Origin: Helianthus annuus
Taxonomy: Eukaryota > Streptophyta > Magnoliopsida > Asterales > Asteraceae
Direction: 5' to 3'
DNA: 64,000 nt
NCBI RefSeq assembly: GCF_002127325.2
Contig: NC_035437.2
Coordinates: 164,463,145-164,527,144, forward strand
Shown here: positions 9,614 through 20,280 of the stretch, one piece after another
Position numbering within the stretch: position 1 is the stretch's first letter
How the letters are laid out: each line of letters starts with the position of its first letter
The notes under the pieces: generated by a model
The model's input: only the letters and a program-made list of their open reading frames with translations
Told to the model about the DNA's origin: nothing
The model's database searches: none
Made by a program: the position numbers and the translations under genes

Positions 9614-12600
9614 TGTAACACCTCGGAAAAATTTCGTCCAATAATGTCTTGACACGTGTCATAAGGTTCCGTTATGTGAAAAACATACTTTAGAGGGACT
9701 AAAAGTGACAAACAGTGAAAACTATGGAACGTAAGGATCCAAAGTGTCAACAATGGATAAATAGGCTCTATGATAACCCCACATAATGTTTATAACCTTT
9801 AACGGATGGTTCATGGATCATACGACGCGGAAATTGCACATAAGTGAAGTATTATAAACTATAGGGGCCAAAAGTGTCAACATGTTTAAATTATACCTCT
9901 GAGTGAACTTTTGGCAGACCCGAAGCTTTGTATAGCTAAAATATACTCACTAGAATATGTGGTAAAAATTTCATGAAGTTTCGTCAACGTATGAGAAAGT
10001 TATGGCCAAAACCGTACTTAAGGGACTAAAAGCGTCAACGTCGAATTCAGGGCTTTTCGGTTGAGCGCAAAGTTATCCGAGGGCATTACCATGTTGGTAA
10101 AAGTCCTAAGGTTCTTAGAAACCAAGTTTGGGGGTTTACGGGTCGAGAAAAGTAGCCGAAACATCGCGTACAAGTTCAGGGGTCAAAGCTGTCAATGTTT
10201 GAAAGATGTTTGGCTGAACAGCAGGTCAGGCGACCCGCCTGGACAGACCCAGGCGGGCCGCGTGGGACTATCAGGTGCAGAAAATCGAATTTGGGTTGAT
10301 TTGGGTCCGAATTTGAGTGACAAACAGCTGTAACTTGCCTCCACAATCACCAATAACATTACATGCAAGCCTATTACAACAGTAAACCTCAATTCCCTGC
10401 TTTAAATCCGAATTTGCATCCATTTGTGATCATTTACACTAGTAACCAAGAACACCAAGACTTGCAAGAGCTCTCAAAGCTTCTCTGGAGGAATTCTGAT
10501 CAACAAGGCCGACTTCTAGTGATCATTTAACATCTATAGGACTCTTGTAAGCCTTCAATTCGTTGTTTAATCCGTTCATGTTGTGTTTATTAGTAAAAGT
10601 CAAACTGGGTGTTCATAACCTTTGACTTTCTGATTAAACGAGTTTCTTCCAGTAATTTCTCGAATTGAAACTTGTTATAGATTAATATTTATGTGGGAAA
10701 CAAACCCTCTAAAGGGTACTAACTGATTCCCACTACATGCATGCTTAATGTCGAGTCAAACATGGTTCTAAAAAGTCAACAGAAGTGAGTTTTGTGAAAA
10801 ATGATACGATTAATGATATAGATGACATGCAACCTGATCGATCATTGAAAATAACTTGTAATATATATGTAAATGTGTTTTAATCATCATCAACTCGACA
10901 ATCTATAGTATAGCCACGAATCGGAACCGAAAGTCTTGTAAAACGATTATTTCGTAGACTATCGATTCGGATTCGTACATGCATGTTCAAGATCTGTATT
11001 GGAAAGTATTTTTGATTACTTTTAATTTAGTTAAACTTTCTGGAATTTTCGTTGATTGAGTCTATACTTAGCCGATTCGAATGCTTGTTTCCGGTTTATG
11101 CATAAATTTGACTATTTTGCCCTTTTTGATTTAAAACGGGATTTTTGGAAAAGTGAAAGGATAGAAATCTTTATTTTTATTATATAAACTTGCACCGAAA
11201 GTTTCGGATCAGTTGGTGGTCCAGATTGTGAGTTATGGCCATTAGCGTAAACTATGTTATAAATTTACATAAACGGTCCTTTTTGCGTAGAACCCGTTTC
11301 TGGCCAAATTTTGGTACGAAACTTTTTACCAACTGATTATATATAATATTCTGGGAATTTTGATGATTTTTAAGTAATTTTTGGCTGAACGGATCCTCGA
11401 TCACCTAGCCACTTCGGCTTATGTCGGTTTTGACCGTTTTAGCCATAAAAGGAGTTGTACACATCCTTTTGACCCGAAACCTTTTTCTACTGATTTTGTA
11501 TGATGAATAAATTATTATAAGACTTCTGGAAATATAAAAATCTCAGATTTACTGTGAAAACCCGAAAACACCCTTAAATCGTATTTTTAGCGTTTTAAGC
11601 GCATAGTAAGCGTTGTGCTTGTTTTAAACCTATAAAACTTATGCCTACTGATGTAAATCACATATTTTCATATAATAACAGTAAGTATGATGTTTTGAAC
11701 TCAGGTTTCCAGTTTTGGCATTTTTAGCCCTTGTGAAATTACTAAATTGCCCCTACGGTGCATAGTTTGGTTTTAAATGATATATTTGGTATATGGGTCA
11801 TACCCTACTGATATAATATGTTATATTAAGTATATTTACTGTATGAACCAGACCCGAAACTCAGATTTCTAATTTTATCCTTTTATTATCTTTTAAATGA
11901 CCAAAATGCCCTTCTAAGGCATAAATTGAGTTTAAAATTATCCCGGGCAATATAGAACATAACTTACTGATATAATATCATATTCTAAGCATATTAATTC
12001 AGGGAACTTGCATTTGAATCTTTTGGCTACCCGTATCGCCCTTTTCGCGTTCGGTTCGGTTTACGTAACTAGTTTGCGTAAATTGACCGAAACGGGTCAA
12101 ACGATATCGTTTTTGCTTCAAAATCCAGAATGTATTTAGTATACCCAAATTATACAAGTATTCGAACTTGTCGGGTCTAAATCACATTCTATCCGGTCTT
12201 TCGCTTAATCGTGCGTAAACCGTATCACTCCTAAAACTAACCGGTCAAAGCTTAAGCTTAAATAAAAGGCCGTTAGGAATCTAATAGGTTAATTATAAAC
12301 CTTTGTTCCAGATTAGGAAGCCCGGTAAAAGCTACCGCCACTTATCGTTTGTGACTTATACTTGCTCAGGTAAATACATTTTGACTTATTTTCCCTATAC
12401 GGGCTTGGGGTACGGTATTTAAAATACCGCTTGATCGGGCGCACAAGTCCTGCTCCCTATGGGTGTTCAGTCTTGAATAGCTTGTGTGATTTCGTTTAAA
12501 CAGTTTTGTCTTACTTAAAGGCTTTGGGGGGTTGTTGACCATGTCCCGGATATCCTTGGCATTATCTTACGAGATGGCCACGACCAGAGCACGGGGTGTA

Positions 12601-13147
12601 GGCGTACACCCGTCGTGTATAACTCTTTGATGTGGTGTGTCAATTAAATCTCTAGCCCGGACAGTAGATCCCGGGCCACCAGAGATATAAGTGCATGTAA
12701 TTCGTTCACAAGTTTATATTATATAAATATCCCAAGTTAATAAAAATATTTATGCCTTGTGCATTTAAATAAATTTTCAATCATTTTCAAAATGAGTCAG
12801 TCGATTTGTATTTACCAGTGTAAACTGACGTATTTTTCCCAAAAGATTAAGTGCAGGTACTATACGGAAATAGGCTGGCTGTTTCCTAGAGAGCGTCCAC
12901 AATAGTCTCGCAAACTCGGACGACATTTATCTGTTGAACTATTTATTTCTTATTTTATTTGATCCGCCTGTGGATCCATTTCAACGACTGTGATATTTAT
13001 TATTGCACTTTAATTAAAGTTGAAATGCTTCTATTCTGCTTCCGCTGTGCATTATTATATTGTGTTGATTGTCTATGACGATGCCAACTACGTCACTGTA
13101 CCCCACACCGGGCCCACCGGTGACACGTGGAATTTGGGGGTGTGACA
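9614..13147 (+). repeat. 5' LTR of the Gypsy element
   Basis: 3534 bp, begins TGTAACACCTCGG and ends GGGGGTGTGACA. The 3' LTR is the same length at a constant offset of 10,667. It contains a TATA-like box (12720-12728). A 90-codon frame at 10061-10333 is present in both LTRs but has no coding features. Confidence 0.95.
12720..12728 (+). promoter_or_regulatory. Candidate TATA box in 5' LTR
   Basis: TATATAAAT lies about 420 bp from the LTR end, in an AT-rich stretch after GC-richer U3-like sequence. Its position would place the RNA start near 12750. The same sequence is at 23387-23395 in the 3' LTR. This is inferred from the motif only. Confidence 0.35.
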
Positions 13148-13150
13148 GGT

Positions 13151-13164
13151 TGGTATCAGAGCCA
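13151..13164 (+). other. Primer-binding site (tRNA iMet type)
   Basis: TGGTATCAGAGCCA, three bases after the 5' LTR, is the standard plant complement of the initiator-methionine tRNA 3' end, used to prime minus-strand DNA synthesis. Confidence 0.92.
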
Positions 13165-13351
13165 ACGCTGAGTGAATTAAACACTATCCTAATGTGTTTA
13201 ATCTCAGTTACACAATTGCACATTTCTCGATTTTCGAGTCTAGACAAAGAACTTAGGAAATGTTCAACATTTCGTTTAATTTATTTTTATTTATTATTGC
13301 ATTGTCTTATATATATGTTGTGCAACTTGTTTGATTTTTGACAGGATCAGG

Positions 13352-14677
13352 ATGCCGCCAAGGATGAGAGGTCGTGGAGGATTTCCTACATCGCACGATC
13401 ATGAGGCTGGTCCCTCGCATAGGCGGGCCCCATCTGCCACACACCACACAGTCGCCAACGACCTTTGGAGGTCTTTTGCCGAGCCTGCTAGGCATTCGGT
13501 TTCCGCGAGCACTTCTCCGTCATTACCCCACTCGTTTGGGCCCCATTCGGAGAACGGGCCCCATGATTCGCTTGGATCATACATACCGTTGCACCAGTCG
13601 CCGCAGCAGTATCCAGCGCCAGCCTACCAGGGTTTGTATAACCCTAATGCTTATGTGGAGGAGCCAGTGGGCCATAACCCACTTGGACAGGAGGACCACT
13701 TTTCTGGTGGTCACGAGATGGACGTGGACGAGGAGACGGACCCTTCGCTCCCACCATCAGGTACACCAAACCACCCGATTGAGATATCGGATGGGTCGCC
13801 ATACACAGGATCACCATTTAATGGTGTGGACAGCTTCCAGGAGAGGTTCAAGCAGCATGATTGGTACTTCACCCCTAGCCACAACTCTCCTATGCTTCAA
13901 TCACTCCATGGTACTCCGATGCTTCAATCGCTCCATGGATCGCCGGTGCACTCACAGCACCACCCGCAGCAGCAGCAGCTCCAGCAGCAGCCGCCTCTAC
14001 CGCAGGACCTATCTGAGGCCCTGTGGCGTGACGTGATCACTCCGTCACCACCGCCGCCACCAGTCTTACCTCCTCCGCCTCAGAGGCCGAGGAGGAATGC
14101 GCGCATGTCGACGCGCGGAGGGATTCGCATAGGCACCCCTCCACGTGTTAGTAGCAGCCGCTACACGTCCCTACCCGGGGAGTCTGAGACAGGGGAGTCT
14201 CAGCATCCAGTATCGGAGGTTACTTCTGTTCCGATCCCGCCTCTGCCGCCGCAGAATTTTGGAGAGCCGATTCCGGCTTATGCTAGTGCCGCTCCGTTCA
14301 ACCCGTTCGAGCAGGTGTTCCCTCAGGGTTACGACTACACGGGAGACCCTTATTGGCAAGCTGTGAACTACAGCTCACTCCCACATAGTGGTCCACTTGG
14401 AGACCCTTGGGCTGCTGGCCCATCTACTTTTGGTTACCCTCCGGGTTACCAGCAGCCACCGCAGCCGCAGCCTTACCAGCCGCCGCAGCCGCAGCACTAC
14501 CAGCCACCACCACCGGCGCCTATGATGTCGCCACCGCAGGTTCAGGAGATCCTGCAGGGGATTGATAGCATGCGACGCGAGTTTCAGCACAACATGCGAG
14601 AGGATCGCCGACGCACCAGTGGTATGTTTAAGAAGGTATTCGATTTGCTCAAGGGTAAGAGCAAGAAGGATCGTTGA
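13352..14677 (+). CDS. Additional proline-rich ORF upstream of gag-pol
   Basis: 441-aa product of unknown function, placed between the primer-binding site and gag-pol. I start it at the ATG at 13352 (MPPRMRGRGGF); the open frame continues to a TTG at 13331 but that has no support. The N-terminus is Arg/Gly-rich. The middle (about 60-380) is disordered, with Pro/Gln/His runs, an Asp/Glu patch, a duplicated LQSLHGTP/LQSLHGSP motif and SPPPPPPVLPPPPQRPRR. The C-terminal 55 residues (QVQEILQGIDSMRREFQHN to GKSKKDR) look helical and basic. There is no protease, zinc-knuckle or RT motif. Its frame differs from gag-pol and about 990 bp separate them, so gag-pol must be expressed by splicing, an internal start or a separate RNA. 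A frame this long and unbroken in a young element suggests it is maintained. Confidence 0.75.
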   Translation: MPPRMRGRGGFPTSHDHEAGPSHRRAPSATHHTVANDLWRSFAEPARHSVSASTSPSLPHSFGPHSENGPHDSLGSYIPLHQSPQQYPAPAYQGLYNPNAYVEEPVGHNPLGQEDHFSGGHEMDVDEETDPSLPPSGTPNHPIEISDGSPYTGSPFNGVDSFQERFKQHDWYFTPSHNSPMLQSLHGTPMLQSLHGSPVHSQHHPQQQQLQQQPPLPQDLSEALWRDVITPSPPPPPVLPPPPQRPRRNARMSTRGGIRIGTPPRVSSSRYTSLPGESETGESQHPVSEVTSVPIPPLPPQNFGEPIPAYASAAPFNPFEQVFPQGYDYTGDPYWQAVNYSSLPHSGPLGDPWAAGPSTFGYPPGYQQPPQPQPYQPPQPQHYQPPPPAPMMSPPQVQEILQGIDSMRREFQHNMREDRRRTSGMFKKVFDLLKGKSKKDR

Positions 14678-14703
14678 ATCCTTCGATTATTATTTCATGT
14701 ACT

Positions 14704-14862
14704 CATGTCCCTGCGTGGACATTTATTCCAGTACTCTACCCCTGCGTGGGTATATCTATCTTTCTCTACCCCTGTGTGGGTATGTTATCCTGTTAGCCCC
14801 TGCGTGGGTTTGTTTTATTTTATTTTTGTTATTGTTGTACTTGTTTAGCCCCTGCGCGGGCA
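14704..14862 (+). other. Five mini-hairpins with conserved loop
   Basis: Just 3' of the proline-rich ORF, five units share the loop CTGCGT (one CTGTGT, one CTGCGC) closed by varying stems: GTCC/GGAC (14706-14719, extendable to 6 bp), ACCC/GGGT (14738-14751), ACCC/GGGT (14768-14781), GCCC/GGGT (14796-14809, one wobble) and GCCC/GGGC (14848-14861). Stem bases change together so pairing is kept. The role is unknown. An RNA signal in the intercistronic leader is an inference. Confidence 0.6.
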
Positions 14863-15200
14863 TGTTATTCATGCTAGTTATGTTATTTCAAAGTCCCGTT
14901 TAGGGCAATTATGTACTGGTATTTTATTGGAAAATTTAAATGGTTAATTTGAATTTATCATTTTATTTATATGCATGAGTAATATTAAAATAATGGAAAA
15001 TATCAATTTTTATTTGATTTGCCATTTTATAAGAATCTTAGTAAGGTATAACCTAGCTTGAATGCCTTATTGACAGGCCTGGCCCTGATGGTAAAACCTG
15101 GTTGAAAGGATTCAACTCCCTGTTAACATCTGAGAACATGTTAACATTCCTGGCCAAGCGTGATCTGTAAAATCACACAAGCCACCCTTTTTAATAAATT

Positions 15201-15420
15201 ATCTACAGATTATATCTGTATACAAGTCTATTAATGACTTGATACCTACGGGTTATGACTATGTCATATAGTGGCAGTTGTGGTTTATAACTCCCTGCCT
15301 AGTAAAGAAATATCTACAGATTTTATCTGTACACAAGTCTATTAATGGCTTGATACCTACGGGTTATAACTATGTTATATAATGACAGTTGTGGTTTATG
15401 ACTCTCTGTCTAGTAAAGGA
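15201..15420. repeat. Tandem duplication in the Gypsy leader (period 111)
   Basis: 15201-15311 and 15312-15420 both begin ATCTACAGAT and contain ACAAGTCTATTAATG and TTGATACCTACGGGTTAT. They differ at roughly a dozen positions. The duplication is noncoding, between the proline-rich ORF and gag-pol. Confidence 0.85.
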
Positions 15421-15666
15421 TTATTTGTTTAATTATACAATTTATAATCCTATAAAAATCTAAATTTATAATTTAGTGATTGTCCTTGTGACTAGGCCTA
15501 TGGTGCCCATATAATTTTTCATTCCTTGATTGCTAATAAGAGCCTGAATGAAATTTATTAAATTAACTGCTAAGGCTTTTGATACCATGGTTAATAAATC
15601 GTCTAGGACGATAATACTGTTAGGTTCTAAATAAGACCTTGTCCTTTATTGTAGCTTAAAGCTACG

Positions 15667-18600
15667 ATGGCCAAATCGGAAGAAACCAACAGTCATTCTG
15701 GGGAACGCTCAGATAATGCAAAGATTCACGTTACCGGTGCAGAATTGCAAGCACTGATTGATAATGCTGTCGCCAAGGCTATGGATAGGCAGTTCAGAGA
15801 ATCTAGTGGTACTCAGAGTAGAACCCGCTCAGTGACGCATGTCAAAGCTAAGACTCATTCTGGGGCTCATAGTAAGCCGCCGTCTAAAAAGAGTGAGCCA
15901 AAGAAAGTTGAGGATGATAATCATTCCTCCAACCACAGCAGCGTTCCGAAGCAGGAGATTGAGCTGAAACGTGACACGTACAGCAGGTCCTGTACGTACA
16001 AATACTTTGTATCCTGCAAGCCCAGAGATTTCACTGGGGAAAAAGGAGCCGTCGACTGCATGACATGGATCGACGAGATGGACACTGTAGTTGATATCAG
16101 CGGGTGTGCTGATAGGGACGTCGTTAAGTACGTGTCCCAATCATTCAAAGGAGATGCGTTAGCATGGTGGAGGTCACTCCTACAAGCTGCCGGTAAGGCC
16201 ACACTGTACGGTTTGTCGTGGGAACAGTTTGTGGCCCTGATTAAAGAGAACTTCTGTCCGCAACACGAGGTCGAGCGAATTGAATCGGATTTTGTATCCT
16301 TAGTCATGAAGAACCTCGACTGTCAAACGTATCTGACTACGTTCAACACGCTGTCTCGTTTAGTGCCTTACTTGGTGACCCCGGAGCCACGTAGGATTGC
16401 TCGATTCATTGGGGGTCTGGCACCGGAGATTAAAGCCAGCGTCAAAGCATCAAGACCCACTACATTTAGATCTGTAGCAGATCTATCCCTCTCCCTCACT
16501 CAGGATGCGGTTAGATTGAGAGCCATGAAGAGCTCTGAGGAGAACAAACGAAAACGTGAGGAGGACACCTCACGAAGATCCGAAAAGCGACATAGAGGGA
16601 ACAACGACCACAGGAAAGGGTCGGGGTCTAGGAAAAGTGATCATCAGTCGGGTGAAAAACCCAGATGCAAGTTTTGTAGGAGACACCACTTTGGGAGGTG
16701 TCGGTTTGAAACAAAATCCCAGTCTTCGGAGAAGCGATGTGGAATCTGCAAGTCCACCGATCATAAGGCTGTGGATTGCAAGAAGATGAAGGATGCAACG
16801 TGTTTTGGTTGCAACGAGAAAGGGCACATTCGGCCCAACTGTCCGAAGTTTGCAAAGAAGGCCGAGGAAGGAAAGAAGACTAATGCGAGAGTCTTCAAGA
16901 TGGACGCAAAGGAAGCAGTCCTGGACGATAACGTCATTACCGGTACGTTTCTTGTAAACGATGTTTTTGCTAGAGTCTTGTTTGATTCTGGAGCTGATAA
17001 GTCGTTTGTAGATAATAAGTTTTGTAAACTGTTGAACCTTCCTGTTAAAACCTTAAGCGTGAAATATGAGGTGGAATTAGCCGATGGAACCTTAGAAACC
17101 GCCTCGACTGTTCTAGATGGATGTGTTATATCCATTAGGAATCATTCCTTCCCGTTATCCTTGCTTCCCTTTAAGTTAGCTGGATTCGATATAGTAATAG
17201 GCATGGATTGGTTGTCGAGTAACCAAGCCCAGATTCTGTGCAATAGAAAGCAAGTAATAGTTAAGACTCCGTCTGGTGAGTCACTTACTATTCAAGGAGA
17301 TACCCAACATGGATTGCCCGAGCAAGTGTCCATGCTCAAGGCATCCAGATGCATGCAGAAGGGTTGTGTCATTTATATGGCACAAGTTACCATAGATGAG
17401 CCGAAGCCGAAGATTGAGGATATCCCTGTTATATCAGAATATCCTGAAGTGTTTCCTGAAGAACTACCCGGTTTGCCACCGGATAGACAAGTAGAGTTTC
17501 GGATAGATATCATCCCAGGCACTGCACCTGTAGCAAGAGCACCATACAGATTGGCACCAACGGAGATGAAGGAGTTGAGGACGCAGTTGGATGATCTATT
17601 AGCTAAAGGTTTTATTAGACCTAGCTCATCTCCTTGGGGAGCGCCAATCTTGTTCGTTAAAAAGAAAGATGGTTCGATGCGTCTGTGCATCGATTACCGT
17701 GAGCTTAATAAGGTCACTATCAAGAATCGGTATCCGTTACCCAGGATCGACGATCTGTTCGATCAGTTGCAAGGAGCAAGCTATTTCTCCAAGATTGACC
17801 TAAGGTCAGGATATCATCAGTTGAAGGTCAAGGAGGAAGACGTACACAAGACCGCGTTTAGGACTCGTTATGGACATTACGAGTTCCTAGTGATGCCGTT
17901 TGGGCTCACTAACGCACCAGCCGCGTTCATGGACCTCATGAACCGCGTCTGCAAACCTTATTTAGATAAGTTCGTTATCGTCTTTATTGATGATATTCTT
18001 ATCTACTCGAAGAGCCAAGCTGACCATGAGAATCACCTTCGTTGTATTCTCAAACTTCTGTATCAAGAGAAGCTTTATGCCAAATTCTCGAAGTGTGAAT
18101 TTTGGCTTCGTGAAGTCCAGTTCCTTGGACATGTTGTTAGCAAGCGTGGTATCCAAGTAGATCCCGCTAAAGTCGAAGCAGTCATGAATTGGCAGGAGCC
18201 GAAGACTCCTACCGAGATTCGCAGTTTCCTCGGATTGGCAGGATATTATAGGAGATTCATCGAGAATTTTTCAAGGATTGCTGCGCCCCTAACCTCGTTG
18301 ACCCGTAAGAAGATTAAGTTTGATTGGGGCCCTAAGCAGCAGGAATCCTTTGACATTCTGAAGCAGAAACTGAGCAATGCGCCAGTGTTAACATTGCCCG
18401 ATGGAATAGAGGAATTTGTGGTGTATTGTGATGCATCACATACGGGCATGGGTTGTGTACTCATGCAGAAAGGCAAAGTCATTGCCTACGCTTCTCGCCA
18501 GCTAAAGGTGCACGAGAAAAACTACACCACCCACGATTTGGAATTAGGTGCGGTGGTATTTGCATTAAAGCTATGGAGACACTACTTGTATGGAACCAAG

Positions 18601-20244
18601 TGCATAATTTATTCGGATCACAAGGGTCTTCAGCATTTGTTCAATCAGAAGGAATTGAACATGCGACAAAGGCGATGGATGGAAACCTTAAACGATTATG
18701 ACTGTGAGATAAGATACCATCCAGGCAAGGCAAATGTGGTTGCCGACGCCTTAAGTAGAAAGGAAAGGGTTAAACCGATCAGAATCAATGCCAAGCGCAT
18801 TGAGATAAGGAATAGTCTGAATGAAAGGGTGTTAGCTGCACAAAAGGAAGCTGTGCTGGAAGCTAACTATCCTGCAGAAAAGTTGGGAGTAACTGAGGAG
18901 CAGTTATCCCACGACAAAGATGGAATGCTACGTCTAAACGGACGAATATGGGTTCCGGTATATGGAGGACTTCGGGATGTTATCCTCCAGGAAGCCCATA
19001 GCTCTAAATATTCAGTTCATCCTGGAGCTGATAAGATGTACCAGGATTTGAAATCAAACTACTGGTGGATTGGTTTGAAAAAGTCCGTGGCCGAGTATGT
19101 GGCCAAATGTTTGACTTGTGCGCAAGTCAAGGCTGAGCATCAGAAGCCGTCAGGTTTGCTTCAACAACCTGAAATTCCCGAGTGGAAATGGGAAATGGTG
19201 ACAATGGATTTTATCACCAAATTGCCGAAGACGAAAAAGGGGAATGATACCATATGGGTCATAGTTGACAGACTGACTAAGTCAGCTCATTTTCTACCCA
19301 TAAAAGAGACGTATAGCTCAGATATGTTAGCCCAATTATACGTCGATAAGATAGTAGCGCTACATGGTATACCTATATCTATTATCTCCGATAGAGATAC
19401 TAGATATACGTCGCATTTTTGGAAGAGTTTCCAACAGTCGTTGGGCACTCGTTTGAATTTTAGTACGGCTTATCATCCTCAGACCGATGGTCAGAGTGAG
19501 CGTACGATTCAAACTCTGGAAGACATGCTTCGAGCATGTGCGATCGACTTAGGTGGTAGTTGGGATAAGAACTTACCATTGATTGAATTCTCCTACAACA
19601 ATAGCTACCATTCCAGCATAAAGGCCGCGCCTTTTGAGGCCCTATACGGTAGAAAGTGTAGATCGCCCATTTGTTGGGCAGAAGTTGGAGATGTCCAGTT
19701 GTCTGGACCAGATATCGTCTTTGAGACGACAGACAAGATCGTTCAGATCCGTGATCGTTTGAAAGCTGCCAGGGATAGGCAGAAAAGTTATGCGGATCCT
19801 AAGCGCAAAGATTTTCACTTCGATGTAGGTGATAAAGTATTGCTTAAAGTATCGCCCTGGAAGGGTGTGATGCGATTTGGAAAGAAAGGCAAGCTAAGCC
19901 CGAGATACATAGGACCTTTCGAGATAATCGAACGTGTCGGGGCAGTCGCTTACAAGTTAAACTTGCCTGAAGAGCTTAGTGCCATTCATAATGTGTTTCA
20001 CATCTGTAATTTGAAGAAGTGTTTCGCTGACGATTCACTGGTTATACCGCATACAGACATACACATAGACGAAAGTCTAAAGTTTGTGGAAAAACCTTTG
20101 TCGATAAAGGATCGACAGGTAAAGAAGCTTCGAAGGAAGCACGTGCCTATTGTTAAGGTCAAATGGGATGCCCGTAGAGGTCCCGAATACACGTGGGAAG
20201 TGGAATCCACGATGAAAGAAAAATATCCCCATTTGTTTGATTAA
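15667..20244 (+). CDS. Gag-Pol polyprotein, Ty3/Gypsy chromovirus
   Basis: 1525 aa in one uninterrupted frame. Start is the ATG at 15667 (MAKSEETNS). Gag core spans about residues 112-283. Two CCHC zinc knuckles (CX2CX4HX4C) are at 358-371 and 379-392, preceded by a degenerate one ([12 protein letters not shown]). The aspartic protease motif FDSGADKSF is at about 439. Reverse transcriptase occupies about 605-800 with FIDD at 773-776. RNase H starts near 917 with YCDAS. Integrase has the HHCC zinc region at about 1109-1150 and catalytic D1181, D1242 and E1278 (D and E separated by 35 residues). A GPF-type region and a chromodomain-like tail ([16 protein letters not shown]) close the protein. 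All catalytic residues I can check are present. The polyprotein is expected to build the particle, copy RNA to DNA and integrate it; the chromodomain may guide it to heterochromatin. Confidence 0.96.
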   Translation: MAKSEETNSHSGERSDNAKIHVTGAELQALIDNAVAKAMDRQFRESSGTQSRTRSVTHVKAKTHSGAHSKPPSKKSEPKKVEDDNHSSNHSSVPKQEIELKRDTYSRSCTYKYFVSCKPRDFTGEKGAVDCMTWIDEMDTVVDISGCADRDVVKYVSQSFKGDALAWWRSLLQAAGKATLYGLSWEQFVALIKENFCPQHEVERIESDFVSLVMKNLDCQTYLTTFNTLSRLVPYLVTPEPRRIARFIGGLAPEIKASVKASRPTTFRSVADLSLSLTQDAVRLRAMKSSEENKRKREEDTSRRSEKRHRGNNDHRKGSGSRKSDHQSGEKPRCKFCRRHHFGRCRFETKSQSSEKRCGICKSTDHKAVDCKKMKDATCFGCNEKGHIRPNCPKFAKKAEEGKKTNARVFKMDAKEAVLDDNVITGTFLVNDVFARVLFDSGADKSFVDNKFCKLLNLPVKTLSVKYEVELADGTLETASTVLDGCVISIRNHSFPLSLLPFKLAGFDIVIGMDWLSSNQAQILCNRKQVIVKTPSGESLTIQGDTQHGLPEQVSMLKASRCMQKGCVIYMAQVTIDEPKPKIEDIPVISEYPEVFPEELPGLPPDRQVEFRIDIIPGTAPVARAPYRLAPTEMKELRTQLDDLLAKGFIRPSSSPWGAPILFVKKKDGSMRLCIDYRELNKVTIKNRYPLPRIDDLFDQLQGASYFSKIDLRSGYHQLKVKEEDVHKTAFRTRYGHYEFLVMPFGLTNAPAAFMDLMNRVCKPYLDKFVIVFIDDILIYSKSQADHENHLRCILKLLYQEKLYAKFSKCEFWLREVQFLGHVVSKRGIQVDPAKVEAVMNWQEPKTPTEIRSFLGLAGYYRRFIENFSRIAAPLTSLTRKKIKFDWGPKQQESFDILKQKLSNAPVLTLPDGIEEFVVYCDASHTGMGCVLMQKGKVIAYASRQLKVHEKNYTTHDLELGAVVFALKLWRHYLYGTKCIIYSDHKGLQHLFNQKELNMRQRRWMETLNDYDCEIRYHPGKANVVADALSRKERVKPIRINAKRIEIRNSLNERVLAAQKEAVLEANYPAEKLGVTEEQLSHDKDGMLRLNGRIWVPVYGGLRDVILQEAHSSKYSVHPGADKMYQDLKSNYWWIGLKKSVAEYVAKCLTCAQVKAEHQKPSGLLQQPEIPEWKWEMVTMDFITKLPKTKKGNDTIWVIVDRLTKSAHFLPIKETYSSDMLAQLYVDKIVALHGIPISIISDRDTRYTSHFWKSFQQSLGTRLNFSTAYHPQTDGQSERTIQTLEDMLRACAIDLGGSWDKNLPLIEFSYNNSYHSSIKAAPFEALYGRKCRSPICWAEVGDVQLSGPDIVFETTDKIVQIRDRLKAARDRQKSYADPKRKDFHFDVGDKVLLKVSPWKGVMRFGKKGKLSPRYIGPFEIIERVGAVAYKLNLPEELSAIHNVFHICNLKKCFADDSLVIPHTDIHIDESLKFVEKPLSIKDRQVKKLRRKHVPIVKVKWDARRGPEYTWEVESTMKEKYPHLFD

Positions 20245-20267
20245 ATCTCGGGGTCGAGATTTCTTTT

Positions 20268-20280
20268 AAGGGGGTGAGGA
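20268..20280 (+). other. Polypurine tract of the Gypsy element
   Basis: AAGGGGGTGAGGA directly abuts the 3' LTR and would prime plus-strand synthesis. It carries a single T. Confidence 0.85.

Noticed and set aside
10061..10333. 90-codon frame in the Gypsy LTR (also at 20728-21000)
   Set aside because: Present in both LTRs because the LTRs are identical; no domain, no codon signal; best seen as chance within U3.
14655..15654. Splicing to fuse the proline-rich ORF with Gag-Pol
   Set aside because: Joining these sites gives an immediate in-frame stop before the gag ATG, so no fusion protein results.
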